Assembly: GCA_039519185.1 (NCBI GenBank)
Contig: CM076847.1
Coordinates: forward strand, 48,181,708 to 48,245,707
Length of the DNA: 64,000 nt
Reading direction: 5' to 3'
DNA from: Astragalus membranaceus
Taxonomy: Eukaryota; Streptophyta; Magnoliopsida; Fabales; Fabaceae
Part shown: positions 1-9,509 of the stretch, one piece after another
How the letters are laid out: each line of letters opens with the position of its first letter
Position numbering within the stretch: position 1 is the stretch's first letter
Notes under the pieces: generated by a model
What the model saw: the letters and a program-made list of their open reading frames with translations, nothing else
Database searches by the model: none
Told to the model about the DNA's origin: nothing
Translations under genes and position numbers: made by a program

Positions 1-489
1 ACTGCCACCGGTTGCCAAATTTAATAGGAAATCGATCCAAGTGATGTGCAAAATAAGGGTACATATATAGGTAACAATAAGGTATTTACAACTTCACAAC
101 TTAAGCACATGGATGTTAGTGACACTGCTCATTTGTAGGTCAAGCATCAAAGAAATATAATGGAAGAATGGGTGGGGACTCACCCCAACTTAAAAATGAC
201 CATAACAAGACACATACTTTGTCGAAGTTGTTACTTAGACTGTTACCTGGTAAAATTAGATAACCCGAAAAAGGCAATATAGATGGAAAGAGGATTGGAA
301 CAACACACATTTTGAAAGTCTATACCAAATATGGTTTTAACGCTATGAATCAATGATAGTATCTTGTACCTGAACCGGTGGCTCACTTTTTCTAAGTAAT
401 GGGAAAGAGGACCTTGCTCGAGATTAGCAATATGAAAAGTCTAGCAAGAAGGGTTTCTGAATAAATTAAGTTAACACGATAGAACTACT

Positions 490-574
490 TTATGGCTGCT
501 TCTCTATGGTGTTAACTTAATGTCTGTGATCGAGTACCAGTTGTTGCTTCATTGAATTTGCTTCATTAATAGGA
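490..574 (+). pseudogene. ndhK: Plastid ndhK fragment (nuclear plastid DNA), rearranged
   Basis: NdhK is a subunit of the plastid NADH dehydrogenase-like complex. Two short pieces match its N-terminal region: one coding a WPLLYG-like stretch (490-510) and one coding SCCFIEFASLIGS (about 536-574). They are separated by about 25 bases (511-535) that are the reverse complement of sequence upstream of ndhK in the second copy (45605-45643). The usual N-terminal codons are missing. This is inserted organelle DNA with no coding capacity. Confidence 0.7.
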
Positions 575-708
575 TCACTCACGCACGAATCCCTTCAGGT
601 CCCTGTAGTAGGCCGGTCGCCCTACCTAAACCAATCATCATATCGGTCCCTAGGCCCCATTGCTGGAAAGGCTCGGCTTCAAAACCGTACGTGGAGCTTA
701 CGCCTCAT
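575..708. other. Possible mitochondrial or plastid group II intron-derived DNA
   Basis: The stretch after the ndhK break ends in AAAACCGTACGTGGAGC followed by CGCCTCATAC. This resembles the conserved tail seen near domains V and VI of plant organellar group II introns. It is fused directly to ndhK, which is not its native neighbour, so it looks like a second organelle fragment joined end to end. The identification is from memory of the motif and needs a database match. Confidence 0.35.
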
Positions 709-876
709 ACTCAATAAGGTTGGTCTTTAGAGCCCGCTTCAAAACAGGATGACTTATTATCCAATCTTGGGTTTGTTCAAACCTCTGAATTGGAAAGGTG
801 AATGGATGTCGAATATCTCAGCACATGATTTTTTGTGAAGTTCACAATCAATAAACACTTGAACCTAATCACATAC

Positions 877-2219
877 TGTAACACCCCGGTTTTTCTTACA
901 TAGAAAATACAAAGATATACAGCATAGCATACATCAGAGATAACTTCCTGTCATTAGATATTGAACACAAACTAAAACTTGATAAAAATTCTCATCAAGC
1001 GATCCCTCATAGCAATAAATAAACCTCCTATCACCCTAGTATTAGCGGACACGATTTATAAATTCTAATATCAATACAAGTCATAACATCGAAAGTACAA
1101 TGACAACAAGGGAATTTTCATAAACCCTAAACTAAAACTTCACATCTTCTTTAGGTTGCACTGTAGCCGTGCCTCATCACCTTTGCCCGTTACTCTGTAA
1201 AAACCACAAAACATGAAGGGTGAGATAACATTATCTCAGTGAGTCCTATCGAGACCCATTACTAACTCTCTCAGTTCATTTATGAAACCTTTTTATTCGT
1301 AGTTCAATATATATAACTGTTTGCATAAAGCTTATCCTAATCATAATATCTCACCTATATGATATTACCCGCATCGGGCCGTCACATATACTATTCCCGC
1401 ATTGGGCCGTCACATATACTATTCCCGCATTGGGCCGTCAAGTATACTACGTATACTATACCCGCATTGGGCCGTCATGTATACTATTCCCGCATTGGAC
1501 CGTCACGTATACTTGTCATGAACATAACCTCAACCTCATTTATTATAACCTCAACCTCATTTATTATTAATTCATTAAACAACTTTCGTGACCTCACTCG
1601 TGGTTACTAACGTTCATTAACATGACTTAGGGAACATCACAATCCAGTCCAACATCATTAATTCAATCACAATCAATATTACCCGCATTGGGCCGTAACC
1701 TATACTATGTATGCTATGCCCGCATTGGGCCATCATGTACACTATGTATACTATACCCGCATTGGGCCGTCACGCATACTTGACATAACATAACCTCAAC
1801 TTTTTAAACATAACATGACATTACCTCAACCTCCTGGTCATTCACATAGAACCTTCGCACGGGTCGCTCGAGTAACATAATCACATTCAACATCAACACA
1901 TAAGGTTGAGGAAAGAATTAGAATAGGTTTGGAATCAATTAGGAAGGCTTTGGACACATTTTAAAATCTGGGACAGAAAGATCAGCACGGGGTCGCGCCA
2001 AAATCAGCACTGTTCGTGCTGACTTAGCAGCATTTCTAAAATCTAGGACAGAAAGATCAGCACGGGTCGTGCCAAAATCAGCACGGGTCGTGCTGACATA
2101 TCAGCATTTCCAAAAATCCTGTTTTCGTGTGAAATTCCCATTCCGATCGATTCCGAAACTTATTCCGATCGATACCCAAACATAACAACACATCGTTTGG
2201 CAACAACAATCATCATAAA
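877..2219 (-). repeat. Family C 3' LTR, U5-side part (interrupted by element A)
   Basis: On the minus strand this is the downstream part of an LTR ending in CCGGGGTGTTACA; the plus strand reads TGTAACACCCCGG at 877. It carries tandem units of about 27 bp with a CCCGCATTGGGCCGTCA core (about 1368-1510 and 1680-1775) and a GC-rich cassette with CAGCACGGGTCGTGC motifs (about 1979-2105). The LTR is broken at 2215-2219 (ATAAA) by element A and resumes at 15943. The bases before it (CATAC, 872-876) may be half of its TSD. Confidence 0.85.
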
Positions 2220-2420
2220 TGTAACATCCTCAAATAATTAGTAGAATTATTTGGGTGTTAACCTAATTGAATTATTTTAGTACTTGACTGGTAAATTTAT
2301 TGAGTGCTAAAATTAATTATTGATCGTCATCGGATCGTTAACCGGATAATGCGGACCAAGGAAGTTTTGGAATCGAAATAGGAGATTTCGATCGATATGG
2401 TAATTTGACCGCGTTACAAC

Positions 2421-2440
2421 TTATATAATAAATAAATATA
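2421..2440 (+). promoter_or_regulatory. Candidate TATA region of the element A LTR
   Basis: The AT-rich string TTATATAATAAATAAATATA lies just before a GT run and a purine-rich GA leader. A TATA block followed by a GA-rich 5' leader is plausible for the U3/R junction. The block recurs with small changes in the A, B and nested LTRs. No transcription start can be proven from sequence alone. Confidence 0.45.
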
Positions 2441-3051
2441 TATATGTATACGCGTGTGTGTGTGTGTGAGTGAAGAGAGAAAGAATTAATAAAAGAAAGA
2501 AAAGAAGAAAGAAGAAGGGAGAAACAGAGAGGAGAAGAGAAAAAGAAAAGAAGAGAGAAAGAAAGGGGGAGGAAGAAGAAGAGGAAAAAGGGGGTGCTTC
2601 CGCTCAACAAAACGACTTCCTTCCAACACGAAAAATGCTCAGCGTTACTTCCTCTTCGATTTGGTACCAAGATCTTCATCATCAACTCACTCTCTCTCAC
2701 TTTACCATTTTCGAATTTGAGAGGAAAAAATTGAGGTTTTGATGGTTGAAGCTCAAGGATAGCTTGGGATGGTGGTTGGCGCGAACCCAAGGATGATGGA
2801 TCGTTGATTGGAAGCGAGTTGGGTGATTTGGGGATTGAAAATCAAATTGGGGTTTTTGGTGAATAGTGGTTTGATGATGAAGAAGATGATGAATAGTGTC
2901 CATGGAGGATTTCGAGGAATTCGGCATTCCGGTCAAAGGCGGTTTCGTGATCGAGTGGGAAGCTTTGGAAGCGGATTGGGTGTCGCCGGAGCGGGGAGCG
3001 TTCGTGTGGCTACTCGGTGATTTCGGCTCGATCGTGGATCACGCGTCAAGG

Positions 3052-4357
3052 GTGAGTTCTACTCACGTTTAGGATTTTATGTTTTGAATTAATTAATTAA
3101 CTGTTTTATCGCTTTCGCTGGACTGGAATATTGTTTGGTAATTGAGTTTTAGAGATTTTGGGGTTAAAAACCGATAATTGGAAAATATGTCGCGTTTTGA
3201 CACAATTCGTTTAAAATGAGTTTTTGATTGATTGTGTGACTTTGATTGAGACTGTTTTTATAGCTGTCAAAACTGTTTTCAATCGGAACGAGAATCGGAA
3301 TTAAGCGGAATCGCGGTTTTCGCGCGAAACCGCCAAATTCTGCACTTGACAGACCCCCCTACTGTCAGTCCACGCGCCACTTGCGCGCCACTCGCGCGCC
3401 ACTTGACAGATCCTGCTGCCAGTTCGCGCGCCACTTGCGCGCCACGCGCCACTCGCGCGCCATTTGGCAGATTTCAGCAACCAAACACTATTTGTCGTTT
3501 CGCGATATCTTTTGATCCGGGAACCCGATTGAGGTGTTATAAAATGCGTTGGAAAGCTTATTCAGAGACCTAACTGAATATTCTATTTTTAAGGTAAAAT
3601 GAACTGTTTTTTTAAGTTGAAATTGTTTCGAAAAGCCGAACAATAGTACACGTGTGCGAATATGTTTTATTAATAATAAAGCGGATTATGAGTCCTACGT
3701 GTTATGGTATAACTGACGCGGAATGATTATTATTCATTCGTCTAAACCGGTGAATAATTCACGATATATAAATTATATCGATTAAAGGAGTTGGCCCAAT
3801 GTGGGTGGTTGTATATGAGTTTAGATATATATATATTATATTGAGTTTGGGTGACGACCCATGTTGACATACTAGGCGGGGAAGTCATGATCCCTTACCC
3901 TAGGCTCCGTGCCATTAGGAAACACTATTGGTATGGGGTTCGCCGGGATTACCATGTCTGGGGTCGGTGCCGTGTTATGTAGTACGATTCATCGGGATTA
4001 CCATGTCTGGGGCCGGTGTCGTGCTAGGTTTAATTGCGTGGTCTATAAAATAAACTACAAGAAAGAAAGTTCTATAATACGGTTCACCGGGATTATCATG
4101 TCTGGGGTCGGTGCTGTGTTAAGGACTAAATAATGCGGTTCATCGGGATTACCATGTCTGGGGTCGGTGCCGTGTTATCTAGTGCGATTCATCGGGAGTA
4201 CCATGTCTGGGGCCGGTGTTGTGCTAGGTTAAATCGCGGGGTTTATAAATTAAACTCCGAGATAAAAGATTCCATAACTGGACCGCGAGTGTTAGTAGGG
4301 GTCTCGGTAGAACTCGCTGAGATTGTATCTCATGGTTTATATGTTGTTGTTTTACAG
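3052..4357 (+). other. Candidate intron inside the LTR leader
   Basis: The junction AAGG/GTGAGT at 3051/3052 is a near-ideal plant 5' splice site. TTGTTGTTTTACAG ending at 4357 is a near-ideal 3' splice site. Both signals recur at matching positions in the nested LTR (10383 to 11581) and the B LTRs (40850 to 42086, with a GC donor in the 5' copy). The acceptor is also readable on the minus strand in family C. The interval contains the GC cassette and the hairpin array. Splicing is inferred, not shown. Confidence 0.45.
3930..4230 (+). repeat. Hairpin-unit array in the A LTR (five units)
   Basis: Five units contain CGGGATTACCATGTCTGG followed by GTCGGTG or GCCGGTG. Each can fold with an outer stem CACCG or CATCG against CGGTG and an inner ACC against GGT. 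Variants in the outer stem keep pairing through a G-U wobble. The units are separated by about 20-70 bp. Equivalent arrays occupy the same place in the other LTR families. Confidence 0.7.
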
Positions 4358-4698
4358 ATAAATAGGGAAAGTGGAGATCTAAGAGGCACGAGTAGGTGGT
4401 ACTCGAATGGTTCCTGAAGACTTAGCTTTATGCTTAAGTGTATTATCTTTCCTTGTTATCTGTGTATCAAGACATTTTGTCTTTAGCGTTATGTATTTAT
4501 TTCCGCTTTCTTGTAAGATATTGAACACTGTGTTTCACTGATTGTTTATGGTCTTATTTATGTTTAAGACTGTTCTATTGTTATTCAGTGAAAATTTTAT
4601 AGTGGTGTTCAGTATTTCAACAGGAAATATATCTCTGATGTTTTAGGGATGGTGCACTCGGGCATTTTTACTCGATGAAAATACCGGGGTGTTACAGT

Positions 4699-4710
4699 TG
4701 GTATCAGAGC
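4699..4710 (+). promoter_or_regulatory. Primer-binding site for initiator tRNA-Met (element A)
   Basis: TGGTATCAGAGC, starting two bases after the LTR end, is the standard complement of the 3' end of plant initiator tRNA-Met. It fixes the 5' LTR end and the plus orientation. Confidence 0.95.
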
Positions 4711-4913
4711 AGTTCGACCGAGTCGGACTTAGTTTAGGGTTGAGTCGATTCCTTGTTAGTCCTTTTTGTAATTACACTTGTGATGCTAAGAGACATTGAG
4801 CCTGATCAACTTAATACTTAGTGCATCATAAGCGGAATTGTGACTGGATGATCAAGATGCAATCCTCGACCACAATCGGAATCTTCAACCGGTGCATCCT
4901 CAGGAAAGGTGAC

Positions 4914-5201
4914 ATGACGGTGGGAGAATACACCGCTAAGTTTGAGAAGTTGTCTCAGTTTTACCGAGTGGTAAAGTAAGCTTCGGATGACGAACGGAGA
5001 ATGCAGAAGTATAAGACGGGCATAAGTGCTTTTATGATTTATGGTCTCAGTTCTTATACTGCTACCAATTATGTTGCCTTGGTGCAATCATCCTATGTCG
5101 CTGCGGATGATCTCATAGGAAATATGGGAAAGGAAAGAAGGTAGTTGAAATATCAACTCCGACTGCAAAGTCCTAAGATAATTTCATAAAAGGAAAAGCA
5201 G
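4914..5201 (+). pseudogene. Element A gag (capsid region), broken
   Basis: One frame reads MTVGEYTAKFEKLSQFYRVV followed by K and a stop, and then continues after the stop with a helical gag-like segment (DDERRMQKYKTGISAF). It resembles the retrotransposon gag domain, where MTV.EYTAKFE is typical. Element B has the same stop at the same place. The region feeds into the zinc-knuckle/protease frame that starts at 5202. Confidence 0.7.
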
Positions 5202-5810
5202 GTGCAATTCTTTGATTCTTCAAAGGTCAGAAGATGTTCTAACTGTGGAAAGCCTCACAGCGGTGATTGCAAGCGAAGATCTAATAGGTGCTATTATAGA
5301 AATATAGAGGGTCACTATGGTAAAGAGTGCCCCGTAAGGAAAAGTTCCAAGGAGTCACAAGCAGCTCCAAGGCAAGGACGAGTCAACACTTTGGATGCTC
5401 AGACAGTTATAACTGCTGACCGGGTACTGAGGGGTATGGGATCTCCTTTCAATAACTCCGTCAGTATATTATACGATTCGGGTGCAACCTATTGTTGTAT
5501 ATCCCGATCGCATGTGAATCGGTTGGGATCAGCCTTATCATCGCTATCCGAGCCGATAACTATTTTAACTGCTGCTAAGGGTCGTGTCCAGACCCAATCA
5601 TTATGTGAAAATTGCCTACTTGTCATAGGCGACAGACAGTTTGTTGTGAAATCTATTTGTTTGCCTATGAGAAGTGTGGACACCATTTTGGGTATGAATT
5701 GGAAGACTGCAAATCATGTTGCAATCGACTGTGAATCACTGTCAGCTTCGCTGCAGAATCAGCTGGATTGTCTAGGACGGATTTTGAAGCGGTTACCTAG
5801 TCCACCTTAG
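5202..5810 (+). pseudogene. Element A gag zinc knuckle and aspartic protease fragment
   Basis: A 202-residue open frame. Residues about 13-47 hold the nucleocapsid region: a first cluster CSNCGKPHSGDC, then CYYRNIEGHYGKEC, where the second knuckle has Arg in place of the second Cys. Residues about 90-170 are a retropepsin-like protease with the active-site string LYDSGATYCCIS and a later ILGMNW motif. In an active element this would be part of one gag-pol polyprotein. Here a stop follows at the end of the protease and the frame is disconnected from RT. Confidence 0.8.
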
Positions 5811-5986
5811 ACGGTCAATCTTCATTCCAAGGTGTGGAAGCACATGTTAGTATGTTATCTACATTCACTGAAACTAGTTTAGATCTGGCGAACATTCAGG
5901 TTGTGAATGACTTTCTGGATGTTTTCACGATGAAGTTCTTCTGAACCTCCAGAGCGAGATGTAGAGTTTACTGTAGAATTGGTTCC

Positions 5987-6640
5987 TTGCACGGGATCGA
6001 TATCTCTTGTCTCTCATTGAATGTTTCTTTAGAATTAAAGGAAATGGAGTCTCAACTTGAAGAGTCGATGTTAAAGAAATTCATTCGACCAAGTGCTTCT
6101 CTAAGGAGTGCTCTGGTGTGGTTAGTCGAAAGGAAAGATGGTGGCATGAGATTGTGCATTGATTATCGACAACTCAACAAGGTGATGATCAAGAATAAAT
6201 ATCCCTTACCAAGGATAGACGAGTTGCTTGAGGAATTTGAGGTGCTGCAGTGTTTTCTACAATTGTTCTGAGGTAAGGATATCATCAAATAAAAGTTAGA
6301 GCCTTAGATATTCCGAAGACAGCTTTCCGTACGAGGTATGGACATTACAAATTCGTAGTGATGCCCTTCGGTGTGACTAATGCTCCAGCGGTATTCATGG
6401 ATTACCTGAACCGAGTTTTCCTCAATTACCTAGATCAATTTGTAGTCGTTTTCATTGATGGTATCTCGATGTGCTCGAAGACCATTGAGGAGCATGTCCA
6501 ACATCTCCGCATTGTTCTGAAAGTACTTCGAGAAAAGAAGTTGTACTTGAAACCTTCGGAGTGTGATTTTTGGGTGTCAGAGGTAGAGTCTTTGGGACAT
6601 GTGATTTCCCAAGTCGGGAATTTCTGTAGATCTCAGTAAG
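5987..6640 (+). pseudogene. Element A reverse transcriptase, frameshifted and mutated
   Basis: A first piece (5987-6271) carries RKDGGMRLCIDYRQLNKV and KNKYPLPRIDELL. After frame breaks a second piece (6358-6639) carries VMPFGVTNAPAVFMDYLNRV and the catalytic box region. The box reads VVFIDG instead of F/YIDD, so one catalytic aspartate is lost. LREKKLYLKPSECDFW and LGHVIS follow, as in Ty3/gypsy enzymes. It cannot be active. Confidence 0.85.
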
Positions 6641-6654
6641 AAGGAAGCGGTGTT

Positions 6655-7195
6655 GAATGGGAGTGACCGACATCAGCCGCAGAGATCAAAAGTTTCTGGG
6701 TCTAGCCGGTTACTATAAGAGATTTGTTCAAGGGTTCTCACAGTTAGTTTTCCACTTACTCGGTTAACTCGTAAGGGTCATCCGTTTACGTGGGAGGCCG
6801 ATTGTGAAGAATGTTTTCAAGAGCCGAAGATTTTGACTTCTGCTCCAATCCTGATTCTTCCGGATCTGTCATTGGAATGTTAAATTTTCGATGACCATTC
6901 AGGGAAAGGTTTAGGATGTATTCTAATGCAAAATCAACCAGTGATAGCTTATGCGTCCAGACAATTAAGGTCTCATGAGAAGATTTATCTGACTCATGAT
7001 TATGAGTTGGCAGCTATTGTGTATGCACTGAAGATCTGGAGACATTACCTGTATGGGTCTCGTTTCGATGTCTTTAGTGATCACAATAGTTTAAAGGTAT
7101 CTGTTTGACCAAAAAGAACTGAATAGCAGACAGAGAAGTGTGTTGAGTTTCTGGAGGATTATAAATTAGTGTTGAGCCATATGAGGATCTCTAGT
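6655..7195 (+). pseudogene. Element A RT thumb and RNase H, broken
   Basis: The thumb motif FLGLAGYYKRFVQGFS (around 6688-6740) is followed by a degenerate connection and an RNase H stretch (6926-7108) with YASRQLRSHEKIYLTHDYEL, ALKIWRHYLYGS and FDVFSDHNSLK. Stops flank the open part. This domain would degrade RNA in RNA/DNA hybrids during reverse transcription. Confidence 0.8.
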
Positions 7196-7234
7196 TCCCT
7201 AAGGGATTCTATACGCTTAGCATAGGGAGTTGAT

Positions 7235-7430
7235 GTGAAGCTACAATCACAAAGGGTATTTCCAGATTTTACCATAGATAGTGATGGAGTCAGCTGTTTC
7301 AACGGTAGAAGCTGTGCGCCCGATGATGAGAGCAATAAAAGGCAAGTGCTAGAGGAAGCACACCGAAGTTTATATTCTATTCCAGGGTGTACAGAATATA
7401 AAGCAGATGTATTAGTGGCGAGGTATTAGT
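7235..7430 (+). pseudogene. Element A integrase zinc-binding remnant; catalytic core absent
   Basis: A short frame encodes FNGRSCAPDDESNKRQVLEE and AHRSLYSIPG, corresponding to the integrase H2C2 zinc domain. A small deletion has removed the usual HPG/TKMY part. No DDE catalytic core or chromodomain is recognisable between here and the 3' LTR. Element B ends its coding at the same place, so the loss predates both insertions. Confidence 0.75.
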
Positions 7431-8494
7431 TTGTTAACCTCTCCTTTGTGAAGGTTAACAAGGAGATAGTATTATGTGATTCCCTTTAACAAGTCGAACG
7501 TGAATACGAATATGTAAGTGAGGTAACTGCTGACTGTTTTCACGTTGCGAATAGCCATCAAAGGATTGATTGATGGATCTGCTTGCAAGTGAGTGAAATT
7601 TCCGGAATGAAGCTTGGTGTGCGGCGTGATAGTTTTGAAAAATCATTTTTGTGAAAACCCTCATGCTAAAGTTAGTTTTGGTAATGAATCGAGAGGATTA
7701 CTTAGGTTGAGGGGAAACTCTCAACGCTATTGACTAAATTGGAAAGAGATGGGATGCGTCGTTAGTAAAAACCTCGTGGTGAAGTTACAATGGAGGAAAA
7801 AGAGCTGAGTTCTGTTTTGAAAGTTGTTTTGAAAACAACAGAAGCGATTTTCATTACGTGCAAATTTATTTGTTGTCCCCACGACTTACTTCTACGTCAA
7901 AGATAAATGTTTCTGGTAAATCCTCATTTCATCAACTTTCGAAAAGTGTTATCTCGAAATCTTGGGGGCGAGTCAAGAAGTTTCACAGATGACTTTCCGT
8001 CACATTTTTCAATGTGTACAGGAACTATTATGAATTTTTAGAAAAATTGTTGAGAACGTGTTTACACCCTTCGGGAAAAATCATGTTTGTACTTATCTCT
8101 ACCGTGGAGTACCAATTTGTGGATCTCATTTTCAACCAGTATGTCTATCAAGTGTCTTGTATTAAACCCTTTGATTTAGATTAATCAAAGTTGGGGAGTA
8201 AACAAGGATAATTGGAATGAAGCTTCGGAATTGTTTTCAAACGCGGTGCCGAGCCTATGTAGGCGAATGATGAGTTTCTCGTGTAGATTCGTAACGAGAA
8301 AGTTCATATCAAGGTAGTAGTGGATCATACTTGGAGACTGATGTGCCAACTTCGTGAAGATTTCTACACTCATTTCGTTAATTCAAGAATGTTTTCCAGC
8401 AAATTTGGACCTTTCTGAGAATGTCTGTTCTCGGTTAGTCAATCGTAAGACTTGACGAAATTTTGAGGACAAAATTCTTTCAAGTTGGGGAGAA
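7431..8494 (+). other. Element A non-coding 3' internal region with polypurine tract
   Basis: No reading frame with family resemblance is seen here. The sequence is closely matched by 38906-40009 in element B. It ends in AAGTTGGGGAGAA (8482-8494), a purine-rich plus-strand primer directly before the 3' LTR. The preceding phrase TTTTGAGGACAAAATTCTTT is shared with elements B and C. Confidence 0.75.
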
Positions 8495-9509
8495 TGTAAC
8501 ATCCTCAAATAATTAGTAGAATTATTTGGGTGTTAACCTAATTGAATTATTTTAGTACTTGACTGGTAAATTTATTGAGTGCTAAAATTAATTATTGATC
8601 GTCATCGGATCGTTAACCGGATAATGCGGACCAAGGAAGTTTTGGAATCGAAATAGGAGATTTCGATCGATATGGTAATTTGACCGCGTTACAACTTATA
8701 TAATAAATAAATATATATATGTATACGCGTGTGTGTGTGAGTGAAGAGAGAAAGAATTAATAAAAGAAAGAAAAGAAGAAAGAAGAAGGGAGAAACAGAG
8801 AGGAGAAGAGAAAAAGAAAAGAAGAGAGAAAGAAAGGGGGAGGAAGAAGAAGAGGAAAAAGGGGGTGCTTCCGCTCAACAAAACGACTTCCTTCCAACAC
8901 GAAAAATGCTCAGCGTTACTTCCTCTTCGATTTGGTACCAAGATCTTCATCATCAACTCACTCTCTCTCACTTTACCATTTTCGAATTTGAGAGGAAAAA
9001 ATTGAGGTTTTGATGGTTGAAGCTCAAGGATAGCTTGGGATGGTGGTTGGCGCGAACCCAAGGATGATGGATCGTTGATTGGAAGCGAGTTGGGTGATTT
9101 GGGGATTGAAAATCAAATTGGGGTTTTTGGTGAATAGTGGTTTGAGGATGAAGAAGATGATGAATAGTGTCCATGGAGGATTTCGAGGAATTCGGCATTC
9201 CGGTCAAAGGCGGTATCGTGATCGAGTGGGAAGCTTTGGAAGCGGATTGGGTGTCGCCGGATCGGGGAGCGTTCGTGTGGCTACTCGGTGATTTCGGCTC
9301 GATCGTGGATCACGCGTCAAGGGTGAGTTCTACTCACGTTTAGGATTTTATGTTTTGAATTAATTAATTAACTGTTTTATCGCTTTCGCTGGACTGGAAT
9401 ATTGTTTGGTAATTGAGTTTGAGAGATTTTGGGGTTAAAAACCGATAATTGGAAAATATGTCACGTTTTGACACAATTCGTTTAAAATGAGTTTTTGATT
9501 GATTGTGTG
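8495..9509 (+). repeat. Element A 3' LTR, first part
   Basis: Begins TGTAACATCC after the polypurine tract and follows the 5' LTR closely, with a shorter GT run. It ends at GTGTG (9505-9509), the left half of the TSD of the nested LTR. The LTR continues at 11940. Confidence 0.93.

Larger units (their letters stand above)
1..876. repeat. Segmental repeat copy 1 with organelle-derived DNA
   Basis: Nearly the same sequence recurs at 45135-46076, with scattered mismatches. Both copies run directly into a family C LTR, at 877 and 46077. The first base of the window falls inside the repeat, so its left end is unknown. It contains a plastid ndhK fragment and a stretch resembling organellar intron DNA. 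No intact gene is visible. This copy lacks most of the ndhK N-terminal sequence present in the other copy and has a short inverted insert in its place. Confidence 0.85.
2220..4696 (+). repeat. Element A 5' LTR (2477 bp)
   Basis: Starts TGTAACATCC and ends GGGGTGTTACA, directly before the primer-binding site. The parts in order are a TATA-like AT block (about 2421), a GT microsatellite and GA-rich leader (about 2450-2590), a splice-donor-like hairpin (3052-3066), a GC-rich cassette (about 3355-3475), five hairpin-forming repeats (about 3930-4230), a splice-acceptor-like tract ending at 4357, and the U5 end. The small ORFs here are low-complexity or repeat translations and are not counted as genes. 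Confidence 0.92.

Noticed and set aside
2338..3020. Open frames on both strands in the GA-rich LTR leader (repeated at 8696-9291, 33869-34304, 40239-40659)
   Set aside because: Low-complexity translations of purine/pyrimidine runs that recur wherever the LTR recurs; no domain and no consistent frame between families.
3909..4417. Open frames with repeated GITMSGVGAVL in the LTR (also 12637-13145 and 15150-15658)
   Set aside because: They are translations of the hairpin-unit array and shift frame between units; no independent evidence of coding.
8185..8373. Minus-strand frame shared with 39701-39889
   Set aside because: Conserved because elements A and B are collinear there; no domain and opposite to element orientation.
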